Of a DNA stretch of 64,000 nt, positions 1 to 8,163 are shown in pieces; position 1 is the first letter of the stretch; the number at the start of each line of letters is the position of its first letter. The DNA comes from Clostridium frigidicarnis (GTDB lineage: Bacteria; Bacillota; Clostridia; Clostridiales; Clostridiaceae), in assembly GCF_900111985.1 (NCBI RefSeq), contig NZ_FOKI01000015.1, forward strand, positions 34,669 to 98,668, in the 5' to 3' direction. The notes under the pieces were generated by a model. The model searched no databases, was not told the origin of the DNA, and saw only the letters and a program-made list of their open reading frames with translations. The translations under genes and the position numbers were made by a program.

Positions 1-519
1 TGCATTTACAAAATCAAATTTGTAAACTTTTATAAAAGCAAATATAAAAAATGAGCCAGTTCCAGGTCCAAAGAATCCATCATAGAATCCTATGATAAAA
101 GCAAAAATCATGCCGAAAGTTAAGTTTTTCTTAGTTAAATCCTCAAATTTATTTACAGCTCCTAAGTTTTTTGAGAATAATGTGTATAGACCAACAAATA
201 ATATAAGAATTGTAACTAAAGGATATAAAAAGGTTTGGTCTATAAGGAGTACAGATTTTACTCCAAGTGCTGCACCTACAAGAGTAAAAGGAGCTAAGTA
301 TTTTATAATATCAAAGTTTACTTTTTTAGATTTTGCAAATTTTATAGAACTGGTTAGTGATGATGTAGTAGCAGCAAATTTATTAGTACCTAGTGCTATA
401 TGAGGTGGTATACCTGCAATCAAAAAAGCAGGAACACTTATTAGTCCACCCCCACCTGCAATTGAATCTACGAATGCAGCAATAAATCCAGCTATACATA
501 GAAATATAATATTTAACAA
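1..519 (-). CDS. TauE/SafE-family (TSUP) membrane permease, 3' part cut by window edge
   Basis: Reading on the minus strand, a TTG start at 519-517 follows a GGGGGGATAAAC ribosome binding site. The 173 codons present encode a hydrophobic protein with a glycine-rich motif near the start (DSIAGGGGLISVPAFL), then an LGTNK segment, and later FYDGFFGPGTGSF. These are the paired motifs of the TauE/SafE (TSUP) family of sulfite/sulfonate or organic-anion exporters. The second motif already lies near the window edge, so perhaps a third of a normal ~250-residue protein is missing. The substrate cannot be read from sequence. The gene is transcribed away from the RDD gene, and a palindromic repeat lies just upstream at 547-607. 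Confidence 0.85.
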   Translation of the reverse strand, partial: MLNIIFLCIAGFIAAFVDSIAGGGGLISVPAFLIAGIPPHIALGTNKFAATTSSLTSSIKFAKSKKVNFDIIKYLAPFTLVGAALGVKSVLLIDQTFLYPLVTILILFVGLYTLFSKNLGAVNKFEDLTKKNLTFGMIFAFIIGFYDGFFGPGTGSFFIFAFIKVYKFDFVNA

Positions 520-546
520 TGTTTATCCCCCCTATATATTAAAAAG

Positions 547-607
547 TTAAGGTACATTCAAAAAAATAACAGTCAGTATGCTAGTCTATTTTCTTTCATG
601 TGCCTAA
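547..607. repeat. Dispersed palindromic element, copy A (shortened)
   Basis: It begins TTAAGGTACATTCAAAAAAA and ends TTCTTTCATGTGCCTAA, matching the outer arms of the repeat family seen elsewhere in the window. The core AGTCAGTATGCTAGT is shared with copies C and H. The inner part of the right arm (GACTTGTTA) is missing, so this is an internally deleted copy. It lies between two divergent genes. Confidence 0.8.
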
Positions 608-711
608 CAACAAAATTATATCATAATTTGTTGAATAAAGTAGTAATATTTACATCATACTTAAATTGTAGTATATTAATAAAAGTAGTAAAAAATAGGG
701 AGGTATAAGCT

Positions 712-1128
712 TTGATAAGTAATGATAAGGAAAATGTAAATGAAAAGGTACAAGAAGAGAAGGTTGACATTACTATAGATGAAATTTTAGCAGTAGAAGA
801 TGGTAATTTAGAGGAAATGGAATTAAGACAGGAAAATGGTGGTGAAGAGGTAATGCCAAAGAGAAGTGAAAAGAAATCTTTCTTTGGAAAAAGGCTTCAA
901 TCTATAATAGTTGATCAGGTTTTAATAGGAGTTATATCATATATATTGTTATTAGCATCTGACTTGTTTTTAAGATTTGTATTGGGTTTATATATAGCAG
1001 ATATGATGCTTATGTTTATTGTACTATTATTAATAGTAGAAATATTATATCCATTAATATTAGGTGGAACTAAAGGTGGGAACACTCTAGGAAGAAAAAT
1101 GGCAGGATTAAGCCCAATTAATAAATAA
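712..1128 (+). CDS. RDD-family-like small membrane protein
   Basis: The 138-residue protein starts at TTG 712, eight bases after a clear AGGGAGG. The first ~60 residues are acidic and low complexity. From residue ~62 the sequence KRLQSIIVDQVLIG starts a membrane region with two predicted transmembrane helices (about 70-90 and 95-118). It ends with GNTLGRKMAGL, the usual C-terminal signature of RDD-domain proteins. The function of the family is unsettled; some members affect ion tolerance. It stops 18 nt before rlmD and is likely co-transcribed with it. The charged N-terminal tail is longer than in typical RDD proteins. Confidence 0.7.
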   Translation: MISNDKENVNEKVQEEKVDITIDEILAVEDGNLEEMELRQENGGEEVMPKRSEKKSFFGKRLQSIIVDQVLIGVISYILLLASDLFLRFVLGLYIADMMLMFIVLLLIVEILYPLILGGTKGGNTLGRKMAGLSPINK

Positions 1129-1146
1129 GCTAAAAGGAGTTTACAG

Positions 1147-2511
1147 ATGAAAAAAGGACAAGAACTTGAAGTTTTTATAGAAAAAACTGAGTTTGGCGGA
1201 TATGGTGTAGGATATAGAAATGATAAAAAGGTATATGTTAAGGGAACAATTCCAGGACAAAAGGTTAAAATAAGAGTATCAAAGAAGAAAAAGGATTATT
1301 TAGAGGGAAAAGTCTGTGAGATGTTAGAAAAAGCACCTTATGAGATAGATGCTCCATGCCCACATTTTGGACCTTGTGGGGGATGCTCAACACAATTCAT
1401 ATCCTATGACCAACAACTAAAATTAAAGACTGTAGAGGTTATGGAGTTATTCTCTAATGCTATGGTTACTATGGGAGATTTTTTAGGAATAGAGGGTAGT
1501 CCAGAAGTATTTGAGTATAGAAATAAAATGGAGTTTTCTTTTGGAGACATGGAAAGAGGAGGAGAACTTCAACTTGGAATGCATAGAAAAGGAAGTCCTT
1601 TTTCAATTGTATCAGTAGGAAGCTGTATGCTTGTGGATGAGGATTTTAGAAAAATATTTAATTTAACTTTAGAGTATTTTAGAGAAACAAAGCTTCCACA
1701 TTATAGAGTAATGGCTCATGAAGGCTATTTAAGACACTTTATAATAAGAAAAGGTAAGAATACAGGGGAGATATCAGTTAACCTTGTTACATCAACTCAG
1801 GTTGATTTTGATCTTACAGAGTGGTTAGAGAAGGTTAAAAGTTTAGAACTTCAAGGAACATTAACATCAGTAATACATACAAGCAATGATTCTTTATCTG
1901 ATGCTGTAGTACCTGAGAAAGTTGATGTTTTATATGGAAGAGATTATATAATGGAGAATATACTTGGATTAGACTTTAAGATATCACCATTTTCTTTCTT
2001 CCAAACAAACTCTAAAGGTGCTGAAACACTTTATTCAATTGTTAAAGAGTTTATGGGAGATTCAGCAAAGAACAAGGTTGTTTTTGATCTTTATTGTGGA
2101 ACAGGAACAATTGGCCAAATAGTAGCAGGGGATGCTAGTAAGGTAAAAGGAATAGAAATTATAGAAGAGGCTGTAGTAGCTGCTAATGAGAATGCTAAGC
2201 TAAATGGTTTAGACAACTGTGAATTTATAGCAGGAGACGTAGCAAAGGTTATAACAGAGCTTAAGGATAAGCCAGACATTATAATACTTGACCCTCCAAG
2301 AAGTGGAGTTCATCCAAAAGCATTGGAGTATGTTGTTAAGTTTAATGCAGAAGATTTAATCTATGTTTCATGTAATCCTAAGACTTTGGTTAATGATCTA
2401 AAGTATTTAACTGAGCATGGATATACGGTACAGAAAACAAAGCTTAAGGATATGTTCCCTAACACTCCTCACGTGGAGACGGTAGTTAAGCTACAAAGGA
2501 AACACAGTTAA
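1147..2511 (+). CDS. rlmD: 23S rRNA (uracil-5-)-methyltransferase RlmD/RlmCD (RumA family)
   Basis: The 454-residue protein uses SAM to methylate C5 of uridine in 23S rRNA. An N-terminal TRAM domain (residues ~1-60) is followed by the Fe-S cysteine set [10 protein letters not shown] (~75-84). Further on are the SAM-binding [12 protein letters not shown] (~315) and the catalytic region IILDPPRSG and VSCNPKTL (~380-420). The start ATG follows AAGGAG. The 3' end encodes [13 protein letters not shown], and related copies of this end recur downstream at 10949-10987 and 12786-12827. The rumA/rlmD 3' end is a known integration site for mobile elements in Firmicutes. A terminator overlaps the stop codon. 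Confidence 0.95.
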   Translation: MKKGQELEVFIEKTEFGGYGVGYRNDKKVYVKGTIPGQKVKIRVSKKKKDYLEGKVCEMLEKAPYEIDAPCPHFGPCGGCSTQFISYDQQLKLKTVEVMELFSNAMVTMGDFLGIEGSPEVFEYRNKMEFSFGDMERGGELQLGMHRKGSPFSIVSVGSCMLVDEDFRKIFNLTLEYFRETKLPHYRVMAHEGYLRHFIIRKGKNTGEISVNLVTSTQVDFDLTEWLEKVKSLELQGTLTSVIHTSNDSLSDAVVPEKVDVLYGRDYIMENILGLDFKISPFSFFQTNSKGAETLYSIVKEFMGDSAKNKVVFDLYCGTGTIGQIVAGDASKVKGIEIIEEAVVAANENAKLNGLDNCEFIAGDVAKVITELKDKPDIIILDPPRSGVHPKALEYVVKFNAEDLIYVSCNPKTLVNDLKYLTEHGYTVQKTKLKDMFPNTPHVETVVKLQRKHS

Positions 2512-2541
2512 ACCCTTGAATTTTCAAGGGTTTTTCTTTTT
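2511..2541 (+). terminator. Rho-independent terminator of rlmD
   Basis: The hairpin AACCCTTGAA/TTCAAGGGTT is followed by TTTCTTTTT and begins at the last base of the rlmD stop codon. Related CCCTTGA-type hairpins recur at 11346-11385 and 12927-12969 beside the rlmD relics. Confidence 0.9.
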
Positions 2542-2551
2542 GGGAAATTAA

Positions 2552-2584
2552 ATATGTTTCCTAATACAAAGATAGGAAATATAT
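2552..2584. repeat. Left copy of an imperfect inverted-repeat block bordering the accessory island
   Basis: The block reads ATATGTTTCCTAATACA then AAGATAGGAAATATAT, so it is itself a palindrome (TTTCCTa/tAGGAAA). A copy matching at about 26 of 34 positions by eye lies at 12869-12901, right after the last rlmD 3' relic. The paired blocks support an island bounded by duplicated rlmD 3' flanks. Confidence 0.6.
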
Positions 2585-2591
2585 TTACTAA

Positions 2592-3128
2592 TTATCTACC
2601 ATTATGCGTTGCTGATGAAACTATGGAATAGATATCTCCATCATTTCGAATATTAGTCATTACGTTTCTAAACATATAAGCATCAGCTCTATTAGTTTTT
2701 TCTTGTAGCATTAACAATTCACCAAAATTTAATAAAAATTCTACTGAATAGTCTCCATAGTTATTCAATTCTCTATAGTCTTGGAGTATTTGTGCATCAC
2801 GAGAAATAACTAAGTTGTTTAGAAGTAAATTATAATCTCGTGAGGTTAAGCCTTGAATACTATTCCATCTTGTTAATAGTGTGTCTATGAAGGAATTAAC
2901 TAAAGTTGCATTATGTTCTTTTTTTATCAATAAGTCTATTGTAAAATGTATATGTTTTGGGGTACGTCTTCTTGAGTTATTTGCTCTATACTTTAATACG
3001 ATATCATTTTCTGAAAGTGTTCCTGGAAAAACATAAATAGTTTCAGAGGTACATTCTATATCTATAATTGATTGAGTCCTCTGACCGTCTCTTGTACTAA
3101 ACTCTTGACCATGTGAGTAAATAGCCAT
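2592..3128 (-). CDS. Uncharacterised protein of the restriction gene cluster
   Basis: The 178-residue protein is read from the ATG at 3128-3126, preceded by AAAAGGAGG; an upstream in-frame ATG lacks this site. The family is not recognised. The sequence is soluble and mixed alpha/beta, with a basic NNSRRRTPKHIHFTI stretch near residue 50 and a helical C-terminal half. No catalytic motif, membrane segment or signal peptide is visible. It is the last gene of a three-gene minus-strand run with two nuclease genes, which suggests a role in restriction, for instance as an accessory or control subunit. That role is inference from position only. The clear ribosome binding site makes it a real gene. 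Confidence 0.75.
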   Translation of the reverse strand: MAIYSHGQEFSTRDGQRTQSIIDIECTSETIYVFPGTLSENDIVLKYRANNSRRRTPKHIHFTIDLLIKKEHNATLVNSFIDTLLTRWNSIQGLTSRDYNLLLNNLVISRDAQILQDYRELNNYGDYSVEFLLNFGELLMLQEKTNRADAYMFRNVMTNIRNDGDIYSIVSSATHNGR

Positions 3129-3215
3129 GATAAAACCTCCTTTTAAGTAACATAGTAATTGGTTTATGTTTGAATAAAGTGAGCAAATAGTTAACAACTA
3201 AGTTTTAATGAATTT

Positions 3216-3746
3216 TTAATTCATATGTGGAAGTCCAAGAAAGTTTAATGGTATTTCGTTAAAAAAGTAGTAGCAGTTATTTTCTAATATGAAGTCTAGT
3301 ACATCTTTATATTGCGGATGAGAAAACCAGTCGTTAAAAATGTATAGATATTCAACTCTTATACCAAGAGGAGAGAAAAGCTTTGAGTATTGTCTTTTCT
3401 TAAAACCACATGTTTGAAGTTTTTCATCAACAGAACCAGCTACATTTTGAAATTTCTTTTCAATGATAAAAACGGTTTTTGTACTTTCTAAATAAATAGC
3501 TTCATCAGGGAGTAATTTCTTAGATATAACCTCTTTATGGTTAACTCCATTAGGTTCTAGTAATACTCTGTATAGGTCATGTTTGCATGCAATTGTACCT
3601 ATAAAATTACCGTTAAAATATAGGGTGTTGCCTTGAACAGCATAGCCAGGTATCTTTAATAGAGCATCTCTTAAATCGGTTTCTTGTTCAAATTTAAGTC
3701 CATTTGCATTTGTTTGGCTACCGCCGCCATATATATTTTTAGCCAT
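3216..3746 (-). CDS. Putative type II restriction endonuclease, PD-(D/E)xK-like
   Basis: This is a 176-residue protein starting MAKNIYGGG, with AAGGAG upstream of the chosen ATG (3746-3744). A segment LPDEAIYL, about 13 residues, then FIIEKKFQ matches the spacing of a PD-(D/E)xK active site (acidic residue, then E-x-K). It is followed by GSVDEKLQTCGFKKRQY, a pattern met in short type II restriction enzymes. The C-terminus contains IFNDWF and YYFFNEIPL. No specificity can be read. It sits between the MutH-like nuclease gene and an unknown gene, divergent from three methyltransferase genes. The beta-class methyltransferase at 4574-5290 is a reasonable partner by position. Confidence 0.65.
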   Translation of the reverse strand: MAKNIYGGGSQTNANGLKFEQETDLRDALLKIPGYAVQGNTLYFNGNFIGTIACKHDLYRVLLEPNGVNHKEVISKKLLPDEAIYLESTKTVFIIEKKFQNVAGSVDEKLQTCGFKKRQYSKLFSPLGIRVEYLYIFNDWFSHPQYKDVLDFILENNCYYFFNEIPLNFLGLPHMN

Positions 3747-3800
3747 AACACTTAACAACTCCTTCGATAATAAAATGTAGTATTTAGTTATATAGTTAAG

Positions 3801-4451
3801 TTACTTTATATTCACAATGTATTTCATGAATTCCTTTTTAAAGTAGAAAGCATGATTTTTATTGGAAACTTCTTTTTTGTAAATATCTGAATAAATAGGA
3901 TGATAAGGTTTTGAATCCTTACTACGAATTTGAATATATTCACCATTTGATGTATGAATAAAGCCATCACTGCTAGTTTTTATATGTTCATTAAGCTGAT
4001 TACAAATAGAATAATAATCTTTTTCTAATTGTAACTTTAAATCATGAAATTTATTATCATCTAGATTTACATGGACACAAGGTAAAAACATCCATTCAGA
4101 TGGGTCACCAACTTTACTTATTGGAACATAGAGTAAATTGTTAATTTTCTTATATAGGTTACTTTCATAAAAATCTTTACCATTTAACAATTCATCTATC
4201 ATTGTTGAAATTTGAGTAATAAACATAGTTTCTAATGGTTTTCCAGTAGTATCACATTTATTTGTTTTAAGTTCACCATCTTCAAAGTCCAAATTTGTAT
4301 TGGATAAATTTAGACCTAATGTTATTTCTAATAGTTGTCCACTTTTGCCTTTGTTCTTTATAATATCTGTCATTTGTTCTTGTTTTAAGACTTGTCCAAA
4401 TCTTTTACCAGCTAAAGCATCTATTAGTTTTTTAGCTTCATCTAATTTCAT
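3801..4451 (-). CDS. MutH/Sau3AI-family endonuclease
   Basis: The 216-residue protein starts at the ATG following GAGGAGAG; the longer in-frame ATG lacks a site. The N-terminal GKRFGQVLK, then KGKSGQLLE and NLDFEDGELKTNK (residues ~45-68), followed by GKPLETMFITQ, is the MutH/Sau3AI active-site layout with D, E and K at DxxxGELKT. Known members cut at GATC: MutH nicks unmethylated strands in mismatch repair, and Sau3AI is a restriction enzyme. At 216 residues it has one MutH domain, not the two of Sau3AI (~490). It sits in an island with restriction genes rather than beside mutS/mutL, so restriction or nicking is likelier than repair. Confidence 0.85.
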   Translation of the reverse strand: MKLDEAKKLIDALAGKRFGQVLKQEQMTDIIKNKGKSGQLLEITLGLNLSNTNLDFEDGELKTNKCDTTGKPLETMFITQISTMIDELLNGKDFYESNLYKKINNLLYVPISKVGDPSEWMFLPCVHVNLDDNKFHDLKLQLEKDYYSICNQLNEHIKTSSDGFIHTSNGEYIQIRSKDSKPYHPIYSDIYKKEVSNKNHAFYFKKEFMKYIVNIK

Positions 4452-4573
4452 AATATCTCTCCTCATAAATACTAGATTTTTGTATAAATACACTACTAAT
4501 TATACAAGTAATAGTAGTGATTGTATATAAAAGACAGATATTGACTAAGATTATTAAGATAGAGGTGATGAAA

Positions 4574-5290
4574 ATGAGTGAGATATTTAATTTAGAAACA
4601 AAAACTTTGTGGAGCTTTAAAGAAAGAGGGGAATGGGGTACACATAAAGGGGATTATCCAGGGAATTGGAGTCCATTCGTTCCTAAAAATATTATTTTGA
4701 GATATTCAAAAGAGCATGATTTAATATTAGATCAATTTTTAGGAAGTGGAACTACACTTATTGAAGCAAAATTATTAAATAGAAGAGGTATTGGCTGTGA
4801 TGTTAATCCTATAGCATTGGATTTATCTAAAAATAGAATTGAAGGAGTTAAGGGCAGTAATTCCATTCAATTAGTAAAAGGTAATGCTAAAAATTTGAAC
4901 TTTATAAAAAATGAATCAATAGATTTAATATGTACGCATCCACCGTATTCAAATATTATAAAATATAGTAAAGACATTAATGAAGACATATCGCTACTTA
5001 ATATTGATGACTTTTATGAAAGTATGAGAGCAGTGTCAAAAGAAGCTTTTCGAGTGTTAAAAAAGGGAAAATATTGCGCGGTTATGATGGGTGATATAAG
5101 GCGAAATAGTTGCGTAATTCCATTGGGATTTAATGTAATGAATTTATTTTTAAATCAAGGGTTTAGATTAAAGGAAATAATCATAAAAGAACAACATAAT
5201 TGCAGTTCTACGAAATACTGGGAGGAAATAAGTTTGGAAAAAAATTTTTATCTTTTAGCTCATGAATATCTATTTATTTTCTTTAAATAA
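4574..5290 (+). CDS. Site-specific DNA methyltransferase (N4-cytosine/N6-adenine type)
   Basis: The 238-residue protein starts at ATG 4574 after GAGGTG. It opens with LWSFKERGEWGTHKGDYPG and NWSPFVPKNIILRYS, then the SAM-binding motif LDQFLGSGTTLIEA (residues ~50-65). The catalytic motif is DLICTHPPYSN (~118). The x-PPY catalytic tetrad marks exocyclic amino methyltransferases; THPPY rather than DPPY leaves cytosine-N4 or adenine-N6 open. It is the first gene of the rightward run and is transcribed divergently from the MutH-like nuclease gene across a ~120-bp gap. It is the probable protector for one of the two minus-strand nucleases. Confidence 0.85.
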   Translation: MSEIFNLETKTLWSFKERGEWGTHKGDYPGNWSPFVPKNIILRYSKEHDLILDQFLGSGTTLIEAKLLNRRGIGCDVNPIALDLSKNRIEGVKGSNSIQLVKGNAKNLNFIKNESIDLICTHPPYSNIIKYSKDINEDISLLNIDDFYESMRAVSKEAFRVLKKGKYCAVMMGDIRRNSCVIPLGFNVMNLFLNQGFRLKEIIIKEQHNCSSTKYWEEISLEKNFYLLAHEYLFIFFK

Positions 5291-5370
5291 TATTCAATAA
5301 TAACTGGATTTATTTCTAAATACCTTTATAATATAGATTGGATGATACTAGTTATAAAGGTGGCGATAGT

Positions 5371-6138
5371 GTGGAGTATATCAAGGAGAATAATTATAAG
5401 TTATTGTTAGGTGATTGTATTAAAGAACTAAAGAAAATTGAAAGTAAATCAGTAGATATGATATTTGCAGATCCACCCTATAAGCTTAGTAATGACGGGA
5501 TAACGTGTAAGTCAGGAAAAATGGCAAGTGTAAATAAAGGAAGTTGGGATAAATCCTTAGGGGTTGAACTTGATTATAAATTTAATATGAAATGGTTAAA
5601 AGCTTGTGATAGGGTTTTAAAGGATGATGGAACTATGTGGATATCAGGAATATACCACATTATTCATTCAATAGCTTTTGCATTACAGAAAATGGACTAT
5701 TACATAATAAATGAGATTACCTGGGTAAAGCCTAATGCAGCACCTAATATGGGATGCAGATGTTTTACTGCAAGCCAAGAAACAGTACTTTGGTTAAAGA
5801 AAACTAAAAAAGCAAAGCATATTTTTAATTATCAGCTTATGAAAGAAATAAATGGTGGTAAGCAGATGAGAAGCGTATGGGAAATACCAACAACCCCAAA
5901 GCGAGAAAAAAATAACGGTTATCATCCTACTCAAAAACCAAAAGGATTATTATATAGATGTATAATATCAAGTACTAATGAAGGAGACTCTATTTTAGAT
6001 CCGTTTTGCGGGTCTGGGACAACTGGAGTTGTAGCAATAGAAAACAATAGGGTCTTTATAGGAATTGATAATGATAAAGAATATTTGGAGCTTACAAACA
6101 AAAGAATAAAACAGATAATTAACGGAATTACTAAATAG
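5371..6138 (+). CDS. DpnA-like adenine-N6 DNA methyltransferase
   Basis: The preferred start is GTG 5371, which follows AAAGGTGG by eight bases and gives 255 residues, the length of DpnA (~256). The catalytic motif MIFADPPYKLS lies near residue 31. A C-terminal SAM motif SILDPFCGSGTTGVVA (~210) precedes GIDND, and YHPTQKP sits just before it. This beta-class order and the length fit the second, DpnA-type methyltransferase of DpnII systems, which in Streptococcus methylates GATC including single-stranded DNA. The next gene, 29 nt downstream, holds a Dam-like domain and a DpnII-like domain, which strengthens a GATC assignment. Specificity is still inference from family. Confidence 0.85.
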   Translation: MEYIKENNYKLLLGDCIKELKKIESKSVDMIFADPPYKLSNDGITCKSGKMASVNKGSWDKSLGVELDYKFNMKWLKACDRVLKDDGTMWISGIYHIIHSIAFALQKMDYYIINEITWVKPNAAPNMGCRCFTASQETVLWLKKTKKAKHIFNYQLMKEINGGKQMRSVWEIPTTPKREKNNGYHPTQKPKGLLYRCIISSTNEGDSILDPFCGSGTTGVVAIENNRVFIGIDNDKEYLELTNKRIKQIINGITK

Positions 6139-6167
6139 GTAATGAGGTAGATTTAGGAGTGATAACA

Positions 6168-8060
6168 ATGAATTCTAATATAAAACCATTTTTAAAGTGG
6201 GCAGGAGGTAAATCGCAGCTTTTAGGTGAAATAATACAAGAGCTACCTGCAGATGTTAAAAAGTTAAAAAAATACGTTGAACCTTTTATTGGGGCTGGTG
6301 CTGTATTTATATGTTTTTTAGAAAATGATTATTTTGAGGAGTATATTATTAATGATATAAACTCTAAATTAATAAATTTATATAAAGTCATTAGAGATAA
6401 ACCAGAAGATTTAATTAGCGAAATACAAGAATTGAAAACTAAATATCTGAATGCAGAGTCTGAAGAAAGAGAAAAACTATTCTATGAAATAAGAACTAAT
6501 TTTAATAATTCTAATTGTAGTAGTATAAAACTAGCTTCATATTTTATATTTTTAAATAAAACATGTTTTAATGGATTATATAGGGAAAATTCAAAAGGTG
6601 ATTTTAATGTTCCTTTTGGGAAATATAGCAATCCAAGTTTCTTTGATAAGGAACAATTGATGGAGATATCTAGATTATTAAACTTAAGAAATGAAAATGG
6701 CGAATTAAAAGTTAAGATATTAAATAAGTCTTTTAATGAGTTAGAAGAATATATAGATGCTGATACATTTGTATATTGTGATCCACCCTATAGACCGGTA
6801 ACAGTAGGTGGGTTTACATCCTACAATAAAAGTAATTTTAACGATGAAGCACAGACTTTGTTAAGAGATTTTTATAAAGTCATAGATGCTAAAGGCGCAA
6901 AAATAATGTTAAGTAATTCAGATCCTAAAAACTTGGATGAAAAAGATAATTTCTTTGATGATTTATACTCAGACTTTAGTATAAAAAGGGTTTATGCAAA
7001 AAGAAATATAAATTCAGTAGGTAGTGGAAGAGGTAAGATTACAGAGTTATTAATAACAAATTATAAAGATGATAGGGGGATGGAAGTGGCAATAACTGAA
7101 GTTAACACAGAACCAAAGAGTTACTTAGAAACACAATCTAGTGATTTAGTAAAAATATTTACTAAGTCGTTACTAGAAACAAATAGAGGTTTTAATTTCT
7201 ATGTTAATTGGGAAAGACCAGCTACAATTGTAAGTCAATATAATATAGAACTTAATACTTTGAATGCATTAGTTAAAAACAAAAACTATGATGATGATTT
7301 TAAAAAAATAGTTAAGAGATTTCCAACAGTTATAAATGTTTTGCCAGCTCTATTTGCTTTGTCAAAAGATGAAAGAGAGAATTTGAGAAAAGGTAAGGAT
7401 GTTTTAAAGGTTGTGAATATAGATGCTTTAGAAGAAGATTTGCTAGAGTATAGATTTAATATTGGGGAGGAAGAAAATCTAACTGAAGAAGAAATAGACA
7501 AATACTTAGACTTTACTAAAAAAATAGGATTGAAATACTTATTTACAGATTTACTAGAAAAACACTTAGTTGATTATCTAATAGGATGCGAAGTAGGGTT
7601 AGATAGTAATGGAAGAAAAAATAGAGGTGGATTAGCATTTGAATTAGCCCTTGAACCTATAATAGTAGGTATTGCAGAAAAGTATGGAATAGAAGTAATA
7701 ACTCAAAAACAATTTAAAACGTTAGTACAAAAGGGATTTGATATCTCTGATGATATAGCTAGTAGAAAAGCTGACTTTATATTGATAAAGGATAAGACGG
7801 TAATGAATATAGAAGCTAATTTCTTCAGCGGTTCTGGTTCAAAGCCAGAAGAAATAATAGATTCATATATAAACAGGCAAGGTGATTTAAAGAATAATAA
7901 TATTGAATTTGCATTGGTGACTGATGGTAAAAAATGTTGGGGGAATGAAGAAAAACCCCAATTGCTTAAAGGATATAGACATTTAAATTATTTATTAAAT
8001 TTTAATATGTGTAAAATAGGTATGTTGGAAGAGATAATTAGAAAAAATTTTAAAATGTAA
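6168..8060 (+). CDS. Fused Dam-type adenine methyltransferase and DpnII-type endonuclease
   Basis: The 630-residue protein starts at ATG 6168 after TAGGAG. Residues ~1-295 are a Dam/DpnM-class methyltransferase: FLKWAGGKSQLL (motif I/X), VEPFIGAGAV, and VYCDPPYRP (~205). From residue ~305 a second domain follows with VGLDSNGRKNRGGLAFE, then SRKADFIL and MNIEANFF, the layout of DpnII/MboI-type GATC endonucleases. In the classical DpnII locus methylase and nuclease are separate genes. At the joint (7072-7088) the sequence GATAGGGGG precedes in-frame ATG 7080 and GTG 7086, so the nuclease half may also be made on its own. Predicted activity: methylation of GATC and cleavage of unmethylated GATC. 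Confidence 0.9.
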   Translation: MNSNIKPFLKWAGGKSQLLGEIIQELPADVKKLKKYVEPFIGAGAVFICFLENDYFEEYIINDINSKLINLYKVIRDKPEDLISEIQELKTKYLNAESEEREKLFYEIRTNFNNSNCSSIKLASYFIFLNKTCFNGLYRENSKGDFNVPFGKYSNPSFFDKEQLMEISRLLNLRNENGELKVKILNKSFNELEEYIDADTFVYCDPPYRPVTVGGFTSYNKSNFNDEAQTLLRDFYKVIDAKGAKIMLSNSDPKNLDEKDNFFDDLYSDFSIKRVYAKRNINSVGSGRGKITELLITNYKDDRGMEVAITEVNTEPKSYLETQSSDLVKIFTKSLLETNRGFNFYVNWERPATIVSQYNIELNTLNALVKNKNYDDDFKKIVKRFPTVINVLPALFALSKDERENLRKGKDVLKVVNIDALEEDLLEYRFNIGEEENLTEEEIDKYLDFTKKIGLKYLFTDLLEKHLVDYLIGCEVGLDSNGRKNRGGLAFELALEPIIVGIAEKYGIEVITQKQFKTLVQKGFDISDDIASRKADFILIKDKTVMNIEANFFSGSGSKPEEIIDSYINRQGDLKNNNIEFALVTDGKKCWGNEEKPQLLKGYRHLNYLLNFNMCKIGMLEEIIRKNFKM

Positions 8061-8105
8061 AGTTAAAATCATTTACGAATAAAACTTAATAATATATAAT
8101 ATAAT

Positions 8106-8133
8106 AAAGTATTCATACTCTTATGGATACTTT
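8106..8133 (+). terminator. Hairpin between the fused R-M gene and the AIPR gene
   Basis: AAAGTATTCATA and TATGGATACTTT pair around a short loop, followed by ATTATTTAAT. It ends ~14 nt before the ribosome binding site of the next gene, so it may be a weak terminator or a leader hairpin. Confidence 0.6.
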
Positions 8134-8163
8134 ATTATTTAATCTTAAGGAGGTCATATTCTT

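Noticed and set aside
92..403. Plus-strand open frame of 103 codons
   Set aside because: It lies antisense to the TauE/SafE gene, whose minus-strand translation has clear family motifs and a ribosome binding site.
3801..4451. Mismatch repair role for the MutH-like protein
   Set aside because: No mutS or mutL lies nearby, Gram-positive bacteria do not normally use MutH, and the gene is inside a restriction island.
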